A program made the translations under genes and the position numbers. From Anaerolineales bacterium (GTDB lineage Bacteria > Chloroflexota > Anaerolineae > Anaerolineales > Villigracilaceae), in assembly GCA_015075725.1 (NCBI GenBank), contig JABTTV010000001.1, positions 2,232,001 through 2,296,000 of the forward strand: a stretch of 64,000 nucleotides of DNA, in the 5' to 3' direction. The notes beneath the pieces were generated by a model. The model saw only the letters and a program-made list of their open reading frames with translations. It made no database searches and was not told the DNA's origin. Of the stretch, positions 42,856 through 51,705 are shown piece by piece. Position 1 is the first letter of the stretch; every line of letters starts with the position of its first letter.

Positions 42856-45417
42856 ATGCTTCACCCTCAAAAAAGACTCCCTGCCTACGGGCTTTTCCTT
42901 TCCCTTGGTGCATTCATCACTCTCGTTGTGATGCTCGCATCCCCGTCGGATCCGAAGAACGCGTTCTTTCTTGGATACTCCCTTGAGCGGATTCTTCTTG
43001 CGGCTGGGATTCTAATTCCCGGAGCCGCGCTTCTTTACCTGACTTTGCGCCTGTTTCGCCAACCTGAACATTCTCAACGCCTATGGTTGGATGTTTCTGC
43101 CCGTGGATGGATCAGCGATTCGATATTTTTCCTTTCGCTTGCCGCCTTCTTTACAGGCTGGATTCTCCTATTCATGCCCTCCTACCGGCTTGGCGCTTTG
43201 GCGGGATACGTTCAAAGGTTGGCTCCCATCATCGGCTGGCTGGCAGTGAGCGGCGCAGTCACGAGCGCGATTCTCCTTATCGAAAGGAGAAATGAATCCG
43301 CAAATCCCAAAGACTCAACGCGGATCATTTTGCGAGTCGCACTCATCTTTTTTGGAGTTTTTGTTTTGATGGGCGGACTCGTTGCCTTCACCGGCATCGG
43401 CATCGATTACCCGGCAGATTATTGGTATGGCGCAGGGGTGCCCGTGCTCGGATTGCAGGTATTGTTCTGCCTGCTGATTGGGGCGGTATTTTTATGGATC
43501 GAAGGTAATACCCGGTTCCTCGATAAAAGGGGAATCGATGTGGTCATCTTTATTATCCTTTGGCTGATGGCTGCGTGGCTATGGTCGCGGGAACCTCTCC
43601 ACCCGAATTATTTCATGCCTGATACGGCGGATAACGTGATTTATCCCTATTCAGACGGCGCGACATTCGACCAGGGCGCGCAGTACCTGCTGATCGGGCA
43701 GGGATTGTTCAATGGGCAGTTCTTCGAACGATCTTTATACAGCATTTTCCTTGCATACCTTCACATGGCTCTCGGGCAGGATTTTGAAAACTTGATGACC
43801 GCCCAGGCGGCGTTGTTCGCGGTGTTGCCGGCGGTTGTCTATTTGATCGGGGTGGAATTGCACAGCCGGCCGTTTGGAATTACCGCTGGCGCGTTGATCG
43901 CCCTGCGGGGAATGAACGCTGTCATCGCCGCAAAATGGATCGATACCGCCAGCCCGAAAATGATGTTGACGGATTTTCCTGCAGCGATCCTGATTTCGCT
44001 CTTCCTCCTTCTTCTTTTGAAATGGATCAGAGATCCGTCGCGGCTGGGATTGCTCGGATGGATGGGTGCCGTCTTTGGGTTTGCGCTCATGGTGCGCACG
44101 CACGCCATTTCCTTGTTGCCTGCCGCGCTGATCTTTCTTCCCTTCGCCATGAAAATTCGCTGGAAGGGATTTGTGCTGACAGGGCTTCTGATCGCGCTTG
44201 GGTTGTTTGCGGTCACGCTGCCATGGGAAATTCGGAACCAATCGAAGGGGATTCCGATGTATTCGTCGTACTATTCCCGTTTTATGGTCATCCTCCGCCA
44301 TCGATACGGGTTGGATGCGGATGCGTACATCCCTTCTCATATATCCTCGCGCGCTTCCGAATCCAGGCGCGGATTTTCCCACCAACTCATGTTGCATTCT
44401 TCGACAGAACCTTTTTGTGATTCAGCGCCCTGTTCGATTGCAAATCACCTGGTTCACAACGTGGTCACCTCCCTCGTCTCTCTTCCATCCTCATTGACCT
44501 TTGATGACTTATGGAACACCATCAAAGCCGATACGCCATACTGGAAGAAAAGTTGGAGCGAAGGACAGATTGGAGCGGGGGGAGCGTTGATGATCGTTTT
44601 CAATCTCGCAATGATCGCACTGGGTTTGGGATCGATCTGGGGACGGGTGAGAATCCTTTCACTTTTACCTGTATTTTTCTTTATCGCATATCTATTTGCC
44701 AATTCCGCTGGTTTCACTTCCGGCGGTCGTTACATCGCCCCTGTGGACTGGATCGTCTGCCTTTTTTATTCCGCGGGCGGATTGCAATTGGTGACTTGGG
44801 TGTTGAGAGCGGCGGGATTCCTGAAATTTTCCGAACAAAGTCGTTTGCAGGGAACACTCTTCCCGATAATTTCAAAGACAGCCTATATCAAGCTCCTTCC
44901 AACCTTTTTATTCATTCTTGTAGTCGGTTCGCTTTTGCCTCTTTCCGAGGCGTTCGCCAAACCGCGCTATCAAGCCAGGGAGCCTGGGGAGATTTTAGTT
45001 ATATTGGAAGAGTCCGGACTTTTGCAGCAAACGGGTTTTTCACGTCAGGAACTGACGGCGTTCCTTGCCCAGCCCAATGCGATGATTAGCGAAGGGCGCG
45101 CACTTTATCCGCGTTACTATCGCACGGGAGAGGGCGAACCGGATCGGAGCACCTATTACCGCTTCCTGGATTATCAACGCCTCGTCCTTACGCTGATCGG
45201 ACCGGACAACCCAATGGCGGAAGGAGTGGTCATTCCCGGCGACCCGCCACCATTCTCCTTTCACGCAGAAGATGTGATTGCGATTGGATGTTGGAATACT
45301 AATTATTACGCGCCTTATATCGATTCTGTGGCAGTGTTCGTTTTATCGGGAGAAGGATATGTTTATACCCGCTCTCCAAGCGCACCCTTGCAGTGTCCAT
45401 TACCGGAACCGCGTTGA
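42856..45417 (+). CDS. GT-C-fold membrane glycosyltransferase-like protein
   Basis: About 853 residues when started at MLHPQKRLPAYG. Some 14-16 membrane helices; first extracytoplasmic loop after the opening helices has YFMPDTADNVIYPYSDGATFDQGAQYLLIGQGLFNGQFF with paired Asp residues as in PMT/ArnT GT-C enzymes. Later LRGMNAVIAAKWIDTASPKMMLTDFPAA and a C-terminal soluble domain (from about 690) with ILVILEESGLLQ. It may transfer the finished or growing glycan outside the membrane using polyprenyl-linked sugar. Directly follows the initiating transferase. Substrate unknown. Confidence 0.78.
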   Translation: MLHPQKRLPAYGLFLSLGAFITLVVMLASPSDPKNAFFLGYSLERILLAAGILIPGAALLYLTLRLFRQPEHSQRLWLDVSARGWISDSIFFLSLAAFFTGWILLFMPSYRLGALAGYVQRLAPIIGWLAVSGAVTSAILLIERRNESANPKDSTRIILRVALIFFGVFVLMGGLVAFTGIGIDYPADYWYGAGVPVLGLQVLFCLLIGAVFLWIEGNTRFLDKRGIDVVIFIILWLMAAWLWSREPLHPNYFMPDTADNVIYPYSDGATFDQGAQYLLIGQGLFNGQFFERSLYSIFLAYLHMALGQDFENLMTAQAALFAVLPAVVYLIGVELHSRPFGITAGALIALRGMNAVIAAKWIDTASPKMMLTDFPAAILISLFLLLLLKWIRDPSRLGLLGWMGAVFGFALMVRTHAISLLPAALIFLPFAMKIRWKGFVLTGLLIALGLFAVTLPWEIRNQSKGIPMYSSYYSRFMVILRHRYGLDADAYIPSHISSRASESRRGFSHQLMLHSSTEPFCDSAPCSIANHLVHNVVTSLVSLPSSLTFDDLWNTIKADTPYWKKSWSEGQIGAGGALMIVFNLAMIALGLGSIWGRVRILSLLPVFFFIAYLFANSAGFTSGGRYIAPVDWIVCLFYSAGGLQLVTWVLRAAGFLKFSEQSRLQGTLFPIISKTAYIKLLPTFLFILVVGSLLPLSEAFAKPRYQAREPGEILVILEESGLLQQTGFSRQELTAFLAQPNAMISEGRALYPRYYRTGEGEPDRSTYYRFLDYQRLVLTLIGPDNPMAEGVVIPGDPPPFSFHAEDVIAIGCWNTNYYAPYIDSVAVFVLSGEGYVYTRSPSAPLQCPLPEPR

Positions 45418-45437
45418 ATGGATATTAATCTTAAGAT

Positions 45438-45462
45438 GACCGGTGTCAGCGCCGGTCTTTTT
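45438..45462 (+). terminator. Rho-independent terminator closing the glycan cluster
   Basis: GACCGGTG, loop TCAG, CGCCGGTC (one G-T pair) followed by TTTTT. Confidence 0.85.
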
Positions 45463-45516
45463 GATTTGAAGTATGATTTCCGCCCGATAGGTCATCACCA
45501 TTTCTGAAAGGTAATC

Positions 45517-47001
45517 ATGTCTCGCAACCGGATCATTTTAGTAACGATCGGAATCATGCTCAGCCTCTTCCTTGCTTCGATGGAATCGACGGTTGTAGCA
45601 ACCGCCACACCAACCATCGTTGGCGAGTTGGGCGGATTGAGCCATTTTTCGTGGGTGTTTTCAGCGTACATGCTCGCCTCCACGACCACCGTCCCCTTAT
45701 ACGGAAAACTTTCCGACCTTTACGGCCGCCGCAGGTTATATATCTTCGCAATGGTTTTGTTCCTCATTGGCTCGGTCCTGTGCGGACAAGCCAACTCGAT
45801 GACACAGCTTATTTTGGCACGCGGACTTCAAGGCGTCGGTGCGGGCGGAATCATGCCCCTCGCGTTCATTTTGATCGGCGAGATGTTCTCTCTCCAGCAG
45901 CGCACCAAAATGCAGGGATTCTTTTCCGGCGTGTGGGGCGTCTCGTCGATCCTGGGTCCTTTGTTGGGCGGCTTTCTCGTCGATTCACTTTCCTGGCGCT
46001 GGGTTTTTTACATTAACATCATCCCCGGATTAATGGCGGCGGGATTGGTCGCCTATGCCTGGCGCGATGTGATCATCGGCGCTGAAAAACCGTCGGTCGA
46101 TTATGCAGGCGCGGTCCTGCTGATGACCGCCATCGTCACCTTATTGCTCGCGTTATTGGACGACTCCGGCCTGTTCGATAAATGGGCGATGATCGGCGTA
46201 TCGGTAATTTTGTTCATCGCATTGTTTTGGGTTGAATCTCACGCAGCAGACCCGATTCTCCCATTGGAATTATTTCGGGGAAAATTATTCTCTACAGCCA
46301 TTGTCCATGGAATATTTTCCGGTTGGGCTTTGTTCGGGAGCATCTCCTTCATTCCGTTGTTCGTGCAATCTGTGTTGGGTACCAGCGCCACACAAGCGGG
46401 GATCACCATCTCGCCCATGCTGCTTGGCTGGGTGGCATCCAGCATCATTGGCACGCGCATTCTGTTGAAAGTCGGGTATCGCAGGCTTGCGATCATTGGG
46501 ACTTTTCTCCTTGTGGTTGGGTCGTTTTTTATGTCGCAAATCGATGCCGGGACGGATCAAATTGCCATGATGGTCTTTGTGATGTTGATGGGCATCGGTA
46601 TGGGATTTTCGATCCCATCGTTTTTGATAGCCGTACAGACAATGGTATATCGGCGTTATCTCGGAACAGCAACATCCACAATGCAGTTCAGCCGTTCGAT
46701 GGGCGGGACGTTGGGAGTGAGCGTGATGGGTGCTGTGCTGACCGCCCGCCTGTCGGCGAATCTTGCCGCTTCCAACCTGGACCCGGAATTGGTCTCACAA
46801 TTATTGGAACCAACGCCTGCCGCAGGATTGGTCGTTAATGAAAGTGCGCGTCTTGCGCTGGCAGATGCGATTTCAGCAGTCTTTGTGATCGCATTCGTCA
46901 CCGCCGCGCTTGCATTGGTGAGCGTCTTCTTCGCTCCCAAAGTTGAATTGGACGAGAAGGTTTCTTCTGAGGAATCCCCATCGCCGGTGAGCGCGGATTG
47001 A
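45517..47001 (+). CDS. MFS multidrug/drug:H+ antiporter, DHA2 (14-helix) type
   Basis: 494 residues with about 14 helices. SMESTVVATATPTIVGELGG (TMS1 region), motif A GKLSDLYGRRRLYIFAM, motif B-like LARGLQGVGAGGIMPLAF, and motif C-like GVWGVSSILGPLLGGFLVDSLSWRWVFYIN are all typical of EmrB/QacA exporters. Monocistronic with its own terminator. A GAAAGG ribosome site precedes the ATG. Substrate unknown; export of a toxic or surface-related compound is possible. Confidence 0.92.
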   Translation: MSRNRIILVTIGIMLSLFLASMESTVVATATPTIVGELGGLSHFSWVFSAYMLASTTTVPLYGKLSDLYGRRRLYIFAMVLFLIGSVLCGQANSMTQLILARGLQGVGAGGIMPLAFILIGEMFSLQQRTKMQGFFSGVWGVSSILGPLLGGFLVDSLSWRWVFYINIIPGLMAAGLVAYAWRDVIIGAEKPSVDYAGAVLLMTAIVTLLLALLDDSGLFDKWAMIGVSVILFIALFWVESHAADPILPLELFRGKLFSTAIVHGIFSGWALFGSISFIPLFVQSVLGTSATQAGITISPMLLGWVASSIIGTRILLKVGYRRLAIIGTFLLVVGSFFMSQIDAGTDQIAMMVFVMLMGIGMGFSIPSFLIAVQTMVYRRYLGTATSTMQFSRSMGGTLGVSVMGAVLTARLSANLAASNLDPELVSQLLEPTPAAGLVVNESARLALADAISAVFVIAFVTAALALVSVFFAPKVELDEKVSSEESPSPVSAD

Positions 47002-47099
47002 AACTTTGTTATTAAAAGCGTATTTAGGAACAGATTGAGATGCCGCCATCATATTGATGTTTCCAGATATGCTAAGCGTTCCTGAACAGATATTGGCGT

Positions 47100-47138
47100 A
47101 AAAGGCTTCCGAAGTTAGTGCGCTTCGGAAGCCTTTTT
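47100..47138. terminator. Strong bidirectional terminator
   Basis: AAAAGGCTTCCGAAG (47100-47114) and CTTCGGAAGCCTTTT (47123-47137) are perfect 15-bp complements with an 8-nt loop, T-runs on both strands, between convergent genes. Confidence 0.92.
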
Positions 47139-47139
47139 C

Positions 47140-49311
47140 CTATTTGCAATCGTACAATTTCATCTGCTGCCCGCCTGGTCCTGCGGGTCCGGTTTGGGCG
47201 AGGGAAATCCCTTCCACTGCTGTACATGATGAACCAATCCAATTGGCAATGTCTTGTTTATTGCCCCGATCGCCGCCGTAAAGGATGTAGCGCAGTTCAC
47301 CGCTGGCAACCATTTCTTTCAGATCATCGACAGTTACCACTTCGTCCTGCCCGGCGAAGCCGCCCATGTAAAGAACAGGCAGTCCTGTCGCAAGCACTAA
47401 ATTCGAACCCTGTTGGGAGGAAGGCACCGCAACTAGATATTCGACCTCCTGCGTGTTGGCTTGCAGGAATTCCACCAACTCAGAGTTAACGGGTATGTCG
47501 CCGCGATTCCCTCCATCTTGAGCAGGCGAAGTGAGGAAGTTACCCTGCCCATCGTTCCGCCCGTTGTACGCGGTGGGAAGGTTGTTGTTTGAACCGTTGG
47601 TGACGGTCATGATGCTCCAGTATGAGGGGATGATCATTGCCGCGCTCAGGATGACGGCATACGCCGCCCGCCTCGAAACGGACAGGAGCAGGATTCCAAG
47701 CCCGAGCAGGATTCCTGATCCAAGCATCCACGGCGCGAACTCGTTGTATTGCGTGCTGGCAAAGAGTTGGAAGCCAAGCGTGACCAACACGGCAAGGATC
47801 AAGCCAACGACAACCCAACTTTTGGATTTGCCCCATTGATAGATTTGACCGAATCCGATGCCCACCATCGCTCCCAATGCCGGGGCGAGCATGATGGCAT
47901 AGTAGGCGTGGAAGATGCCGGAGACCATGCTAAAGAAGACTACACAGGTCAACAGCCAGCCTCCCCAGAGAATCGACGCTTTGTGAGCGCCGGACTCGAC
48001 AGGCAATCGTATTTTGGAGGCAAATACCGCCAGCAGGACACTGATCAGCGCGAAGGGCAGCAACCATGACATCTGCTTGGAAAGCGGAGCAGTGAAGAAG
48101 CGGAGCACGCCGGGGGAACCCGTTTCGTTGCTGAAGGGTGTGCCTCCGTTTTGGCCGTCGAGTCTGCCATAAGGAGCGCCGGTTGGCTGGGCATTTGGCG
48201 CCTGACCGGGGATCGTTCCCTGCGGGGCGCAGGCTAACGTGGGTTGATTTGGCGGCGTGATACACGAGCCGTTGATGGTCATTCCGTTAGGTTGGGTAAA
48301 AGAACAAAATGAACCCCGAGTTTGCCCTGAACACGCTTCAAGCGCAGCGGGAGGTGGTCCCTGGAACTGTCCCAGATGTGGCTGTCCTTGACTTGGATAC
48401 GGCTGGGGCGGAGTCCCCTGATTGAAAGGCTGACCAGCATCCGTTCCAGTAGGAGGCGCGTTGTTGTCGCGTTGGTTATCCAGCCGCGATATTCCGTTAT
48501 GTCCGAAGATCAATCCCATCACCGTGTTGTCATCGCTGGAGCCGATGTAGGGGCGATTCTCGGCGGGGACCAAATCCACAATGACCGCCCAAGAAAGTGA
48601 CACAACGACGAGCAGGATGGTGGCGATGACGAGGTTGAGAATCTTGTTGAACCAGCCTTCCTTCGAGCCGAAGAAATACAGCGCGTAGAATGCGGGCAGG
48701 GGTAAAAAGGCTTGAAGCATTTTGATGTTGAAACCCAGACCAACGATGATTGCGCCCAACATCAGCCAGCGTGTTTTGCCGCTTTCGGTGGCTTTAATGA
48801 ACGCCCATGCCGCGAGTAAAAGCGTGAAGACCAACATCCCGTCCATGGTGTTGTTGCGGTTGGTGGCGACAAAGACCGGTGTGATCGCCATGACGAATGC
48901 GGCAACGATGCCTGCCAGTTCGCCCATGTATTTTTTGACCATGCTGTACAGCAGGGGAATGCCGAAGACGCCCGCGAGAATGTTCGGCAATGAAACGCTG
49001 AATCCGCTCACGCCGAGGAAGTAGGCGAAGACCGCTTCGATCCATAGACCCAGCGGGGGCTTATCGACAGTGACCGAGCCGCCGGGTTCCGCCGCCACGA
49101 AGAAGAAGTTGCTCCACGATTTGAGCATCGACTCGACTGCCGCAGTGTAATATTCATTCGCATTGCCGATGGCGTCGATGTTATACATGTGCAGAGCGAA
49201 CGCCGCAGTCATGATCAGCGCGACGATAAGCGCACCAAGGCTGGCACCGGGGAATATCCTTTTGCCAAGCAGGGATGATTGAACCTGTGGGGGTAAAGTT
49301 TCTATTGTCAT
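47140..49311 (-). CDS. GT39-family membrane glycosyltransferase (YkcB-like)
   Basis: About 723 residues started at MTIETLPPQVQS, with AGGAGTC upstream; longer starts would read through a repeat. Early GT-C loop IGNANEYYTAAVESMLKSW and EPGGSVTVDKPPLGLWIEA with the conserved DKPP, as in PMT_2/ArnT-like proteins. Between helices there is a Pro/Gly/Gln-rich low-complexity loop of about 125 residues (APPTGTDAGQPFNQGT... to GTPFSNETG) with four Cys. C-terminal soluble domain ELVEFLQANTQEVEYLVAVPSS, LPVLYMGGFAGQDEVV and LRYILYGG, typical of YkcB proteins. It probably glycosylates an extracellular target; possibly controlled by the two-component system opposite. Confidence 0.85.
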   Translation of the reverse strand: MTIETLPPQVQSSLLGKRIFPGASLGALIVALIMTAAFALHMYNIDAIGNANEYYTAAVESMLKSWSNFFFVAAEPGGSVTVDKPPLGLWIEAVFAYFLGVSGFSVSLPNILAGVFGIPLLYSMVKKYMGELAGIVAAFVMAITPVFVATNRNNTMDGMLVFTLLLAAWAFIKATESGKTRWLMLGAIIVGLGFNIKMLQAFLPLPAFYALYFFGSKEGWFNKILNLVIATILLVVVSLSWAVIVDLVPAENRPYIGSSDDNTVMGLIFGHNGISRLDNQRDNNAPPTGTDAGQPFNQGTPPQPYPSQGQPHLGQFQGPPPAALEACSGQTRGSFCSFTQPNGMTINGSCITPPNQPTLACAPQGTIPGQAPNAQPTGAPYGRLDGQNGGTPFSNETGSPGVLRFFTAPLSKQMSWLLPFALISVLLAVFASKIRLPVESGAHKASILWGGWLLTCVVFFSMVSGIFHAYYAIMLAPALGAMVGIGFGQIYQWGKSKSWVVVGLILAVLVTLGFQLFASTQYNEFAPWMLGSGILLGLGILLLSVSRRAAYAVILSAAMIIPSYWSIMTVTNGSNNNLPTAYNGRNDGQGNFLTSPAQDGGNRGDIPVNSELVEFLQANTQEVEYLVAVPSSQQGSNLVLATGLPVLYMGGFAGQDEVVTVDDLKEMVASGELRYILYGGDRGNKQDIANWIGSSCTAVEGISLAQTGPAGPGGQQMKLYDCK

Positions 49312-49326
49312 TGAAAGACTCCTATT

Positions 49327-49381
49327 CGAACCGCCGAGTTCGCCAAGAAAGACGATTCTTTCATTGCGCTCTTTGCGGTCA
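49327..49381. repeat. Palindromic AACCGCCGAG...CTCTTTGCGGT repeat
   Basis: Left arm GAACCGCCGAGTTCGCCAAG and right arm GCGCTCTTTGCGGTC are imperfect complements around AAAGACGATTC. It resembles the widespread ACCGCAGAG...CTCTGCGGT words and the element at 55515. Confidence 0.55.
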
Positions 49382-49542
49382 ATTGTTATTGACCGTCCAC
49401 ATCCGGTTTGCAAAGTAATTCCAAATTATTTACGCCTTCCGAAATTCTCTTTAAGTTTCATGCATCACGGCTTACATTCCCAAGTCTACATATCTCCCAA
49501 AAAACACCGGAGTGCGCCCTGTCACGACTTACCACGCCGACC

Positions 49543-49558
49543 CATGACTGGAGTCATG
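49543..49558. promoter_or_regulatory. Operator-like box 1: CATGAC-N4-GTCATG
   Basis: CATGACTGGAGTCATG, a perfect inverted repeat. An identical-core box starts 32 bases downstream (three helical turns). Candidate binding site for the NarL-type response regulator encoded behind the kinase. Confidence 0.6.
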
Positions 49559-49574
49559 ACACGATTGCGGAGGA

Positions 49575-49590
49575 CATGACCCTCGTCATG
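49575..49590. promoter_or_regulatory. Operator-like box 2: CATGAC-N4-GTCATG, inside a longer hairpin
   Basis: CATGAC CCTC GTCATG, flanked by GCGGAGG (49567-49573) and CCTCCGC (49592-49598), giving a 14-bp stem with one mismatch. It overlaps the expected -35 area of the kinase promoter, fitting control by the product regulator. Confidence 0.6.
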
Positions 49591-49612
49591 CCCTCCGCCT
49601 TTCCCTTCGTGA

Positions 49613-49618
49613 TAAGAT
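49613..49618 (+). promoter_or_regulatory. -10 box of the two-component operon
   Basis: TAAGAT, six bases, ATG at 49625, the same geometry as the other leaderless promoters here. A GTG at 49619 would be too close to the box. Confidence 0.45.
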
Positions 49619-49624
49619 GTGGAC

Positions 49625-50932
49625 ATGCGCGCATCCGAAGACTCCTCTCGCGTCCTTCGCATCGCCGCCTGGATCTGGCTCGGCTTCCTGCTGGGAATGG
49701 CGTTGATGGACCTTGCGCTGTACACGCCGCAAGTCCAGCAAGTTCTTGGCGATACCGCGCGCATCCAGCCACAACTCCAGGGATCGAACGCGCCCAACCC
49801 CGGCCTGCCTTTGCGCATCAACCTTTTTCCTGTCTTTCTTTTCTATTCATTGAACGGAATGACGGCTCTCCTGTTCCTTGCGATCACGTATTGGGATTGG
49901 ATACAGGAACAATTGGGCGAGACTTTTTATCCCGTCATGCTTGTGGTGATCTCTGCCGCGCCCATCCTGATCAGCGCCTTGATCGTCCCTCGCTTTCCGC
50001 CGGGTCCGCTCGCAAATGCGGAGGGAATGGCATTGCGTCAACTGCCTGTGCTTTTCGTCGCGCTTGCCCTGACGGCCTGGAAATATCAATTTGTGCATGT
50101 CGTCATCTTCAGCCTAACCGCCACTACGTTCGAACTCGGCTTGATCGCGGCAAACCCTTTCGAGAATCGCAATATTTCAGTTTTCTTATTCATTGCCATC
50201 ATCCGCACCATCAGTTTTATCGCTGTCGGTTACTTCATCAGCGCCCTTGTCTCGCGCCTGCGCGAACAGCGCGAATCCCTGCGCAAAGCGAACGCCAACC
50301 TGACGCATTACGCCTCCACCCTTGAACAGTTGACCGTGAGTCGCGAGCGTAACCGCCTCGCGCGCGAACTTCACGATACCCTCGCGCATTCGCTCACTGC
50401 AATCTCCGTCTCGCTCGAAACCGCAAAAGCGTATTTCGATATCGATGTCAAAGAGACCCGCGAATTGATCGATAAATCCCTCGAAGCGACCCGCAAGGGA
50501 GTGGATGAAACCCGCCGCGCATTGAAGGCTTTACGTTCATCGGATTTGGTTGATATGGGCTTGAGACTCGCCGTCAAAAAAGCGGCTGAATCAGCCGCCT
50601 CCCGCTTCAGCCTGGACCTCGAACTGGATCTGCAGGACCCCATGCCTTCCCTCAGCCCAGATGTGGAGCAGACCATCCTGCGTGTCACGCAGGAAGCCAT
50701 CGAAAACCTGACCAAGCATTCGCGCGCCAAAAAGTTTGGCATTCGTCTTTTCAATAACGGACGGACTACACTGATGGTGGAGGATGACGGTGTCGGCTTC
50801 GATATGAAATCGAGAGAATCCAGCGGTCATTTCGGGCTGGTCGGGATGCGCGAACGCGCGGAGCTGGCAGGCGGAATCTTGAAAGTGGAAAGCGATAAAG
50901 GGAAGGGGACGAGGGTCGTGTTGACGATCTAA
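49625..50932 (+). CDS. NarL-type sensor histidine kinase (HisKA_3)
   Basis: About 435 residues. About six to seven membrane helices in residues 1-200 with no large sensor domain (AAWIWLGFLLGMALMDLALY; INLFPVFLFYSLNGMTALLFLAITYWDW; ISVFLFIAIIRTISFIAVGYF), a coiled region, then the HisKA_3 box ERNRLARELHDTLAHSLTAIS with phospho-His250 and a HATPase_c domain (EQTILRVTQEAIENLTKHSRAKK; VEDDGVGFDM; HFGLVGMRERAEL). It senses a membrane or envelope signal and phosphorylates the downstream regulator. Its promoter carries the two palindromic boxes. Confidence 0.92.
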   Translation: MRASEDSSRVLRIAAWIWLGFLLGMALMDLALYTPQVQQVLGDTARIQPQLQGSNAPNPGLPLRINLFPVFLFYSLNGMTALLFLAITYWDWIQEQLGETFYPVMLVVISAAPILISALIVPRFPPGPLANAEGMALRQLPVLFVALALTAWKYQFVHVVIFSLTATTFELGLIAANPFENRNISVFLFIAIIRTISFIAVGYFISALVSRLREQRESLRKANANLTHYASTLEQLTVSRERNRLARELHDTLAHSLTAISVSLETAKAYFDIDVKETRELIDKSLEATRKGVDETRRALKALRSSDLVDMGLRLAVKKAAESAASRFSLDLELDLQDPMPSLSPDVEQTILRVTQEAIENLTKHSRAKKFGIRLFNNGRTTLMVEDDGVGFDMKSRESSGHFGLVGMRERAELAGGILKVESDKGKGTRVVLTI

Positions 50933-50935
50933 ACA

Positions 50936-51000
50936 CACGACGATGGACGACGGACTGTGGATGGAAAAACGGTCAACAGCCCATCGTCCACGGTCAGGAA
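50936..51000. repeat. Degenerate CGATGGACGACGG repeat between kinase and regulator
   Basis: ACGACGATGGACGACGGACTGTGGATGG is followed by AACGGTC and CCATCGTCCACGGTC, partly complementary. Clearly the same type as 86-145. It separates the kinase stop from the regulator start, where coupled pairs usually have a few bases. Confidence 0.55.
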
Positions 51001-51007
51001 CTTGATT

Positions 51008-51640
51008 ATGAAAATTCTGCTTTGTGACGACCAGGCTGTGATACGCGATGGATTGGAAATGCTTCTCACGTTGGAGAAGGATTTCCAGGTTGTCGGCTCT
51101 GCCCAGGACGGGCAGGAGGCGCTTGAACTCGTCGCAAAAAAATCCCCCGATCTCATCCTTATGGATTTGAAAATGCCGGGTATGAACGGAATCGAGGCCA
51201 CGCGCGAAATCCGTAAAAAATATCCGGATATAAAAATCCTTGTGCTGACCACCTACGACGAAGACGAATGGGTCTTCGACGCGATCCGCGCTGGGGCGTT
51301 GGGCTACCTGCTCAAAGATACGCCGCGCCAAAAGATCATCGAAGCCATCCGCGGCACTGTGGAAGGGAAGTCCTTTGTCGACCCGGCTGTGGCGGGAAAA
51401 TTATTGAATCAAGTGGCAAATAACCAAACCCAGCCCGCCTCGATTTTGACCGACAAACTTACCGAGCGCGAACTCGACGTGTTACGGTTGCTCGCCAAGG
51501 GCATGACCAACACCGACATCGCCGGGACTCTTCATCTCTCCGAAGGTACGGTGCGGAACCACGTCAGCGCGATTTTGGAGAAATTGAGCGTATCCGATAG
51601 AACGCAGGCAGCGGTGATTGCCATACAGCACGGGCTGTAG
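51008..51640 (+). CDS. NarL/LuxR-type response regulator
   Basis: 210 residues started at MKILLCDDQAVIRDGLEML. Receiver domain with acidic pair DD, phospho-Asp53 in DLILMDLKMPG, Thr in VLTTYDEDE, Lys in YLLKDTPRQ; C-terminal LuxR helix-turn-helix LTERELDVLRLLAKGMTNTDIAGTLHLSEGTVRNHVSAILEKL. It would bind inverted repeats as a dimer, and the CATGAC-N4-GTCATG pair upstream of its operon is the obvious candidate site. Partner of the preceding kinase. Confidence 0.94.
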   Translation: MKILLCDDQAVIRDGLEMLLTLEKDFQVVGSAQDGQEALELVAKKSPDLILMDLKMPGMNGIEATREIRKKYPDIKILVLTTYDEDEWVFDAIRAGALGYLLKDTPRQKIIEAIRGTVEGKSFVDPAVAGKLLNQVANNQTQPASILTDKLTERELDVLRLLAKGMTNTDIAGTLHLSEGTVRNHVSAILEKLSVSDRTQAAVIAIQHGL

Positions 51641-51705
51641 GTCAGGCTGGCAGCCCGACACTTCGATGAAATTCTTGATTTGGCGGGGTGAAAGCCCGTC
51701 CTACA

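Larger units (their letters stand above)
49312..49624. other. 313-bp divergent control region
   Basis: Between the YkcB-like gene and the histidine kinase gene. It holds a dispersed repeat next to the former, the paired CATGAC-N4-GTCATG boxes near the latter, and a TAAGAT -10 box. No gene seen. Confidence 0.6.

Noticed and set aside
43735-44397. Minus-strand frame of 220 codons
   Set aside because: Shadow of the GT-C gene, very rich in Arg, Gln and Lys, without a domain.
47030-47099. GGAAC...GTTCC pair and repeated GAACAGAT words after the MFS gene
   Set aside because: Arms are short and far apart; the adjacent terminator explains the region better.
49408-50325. Plus-strand frame of 305 codons overlapping the histidine kinase start
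   Set aside because: Another frame of the kinase gene; composition is His/Arg/Pro-rich and no domain is visible.
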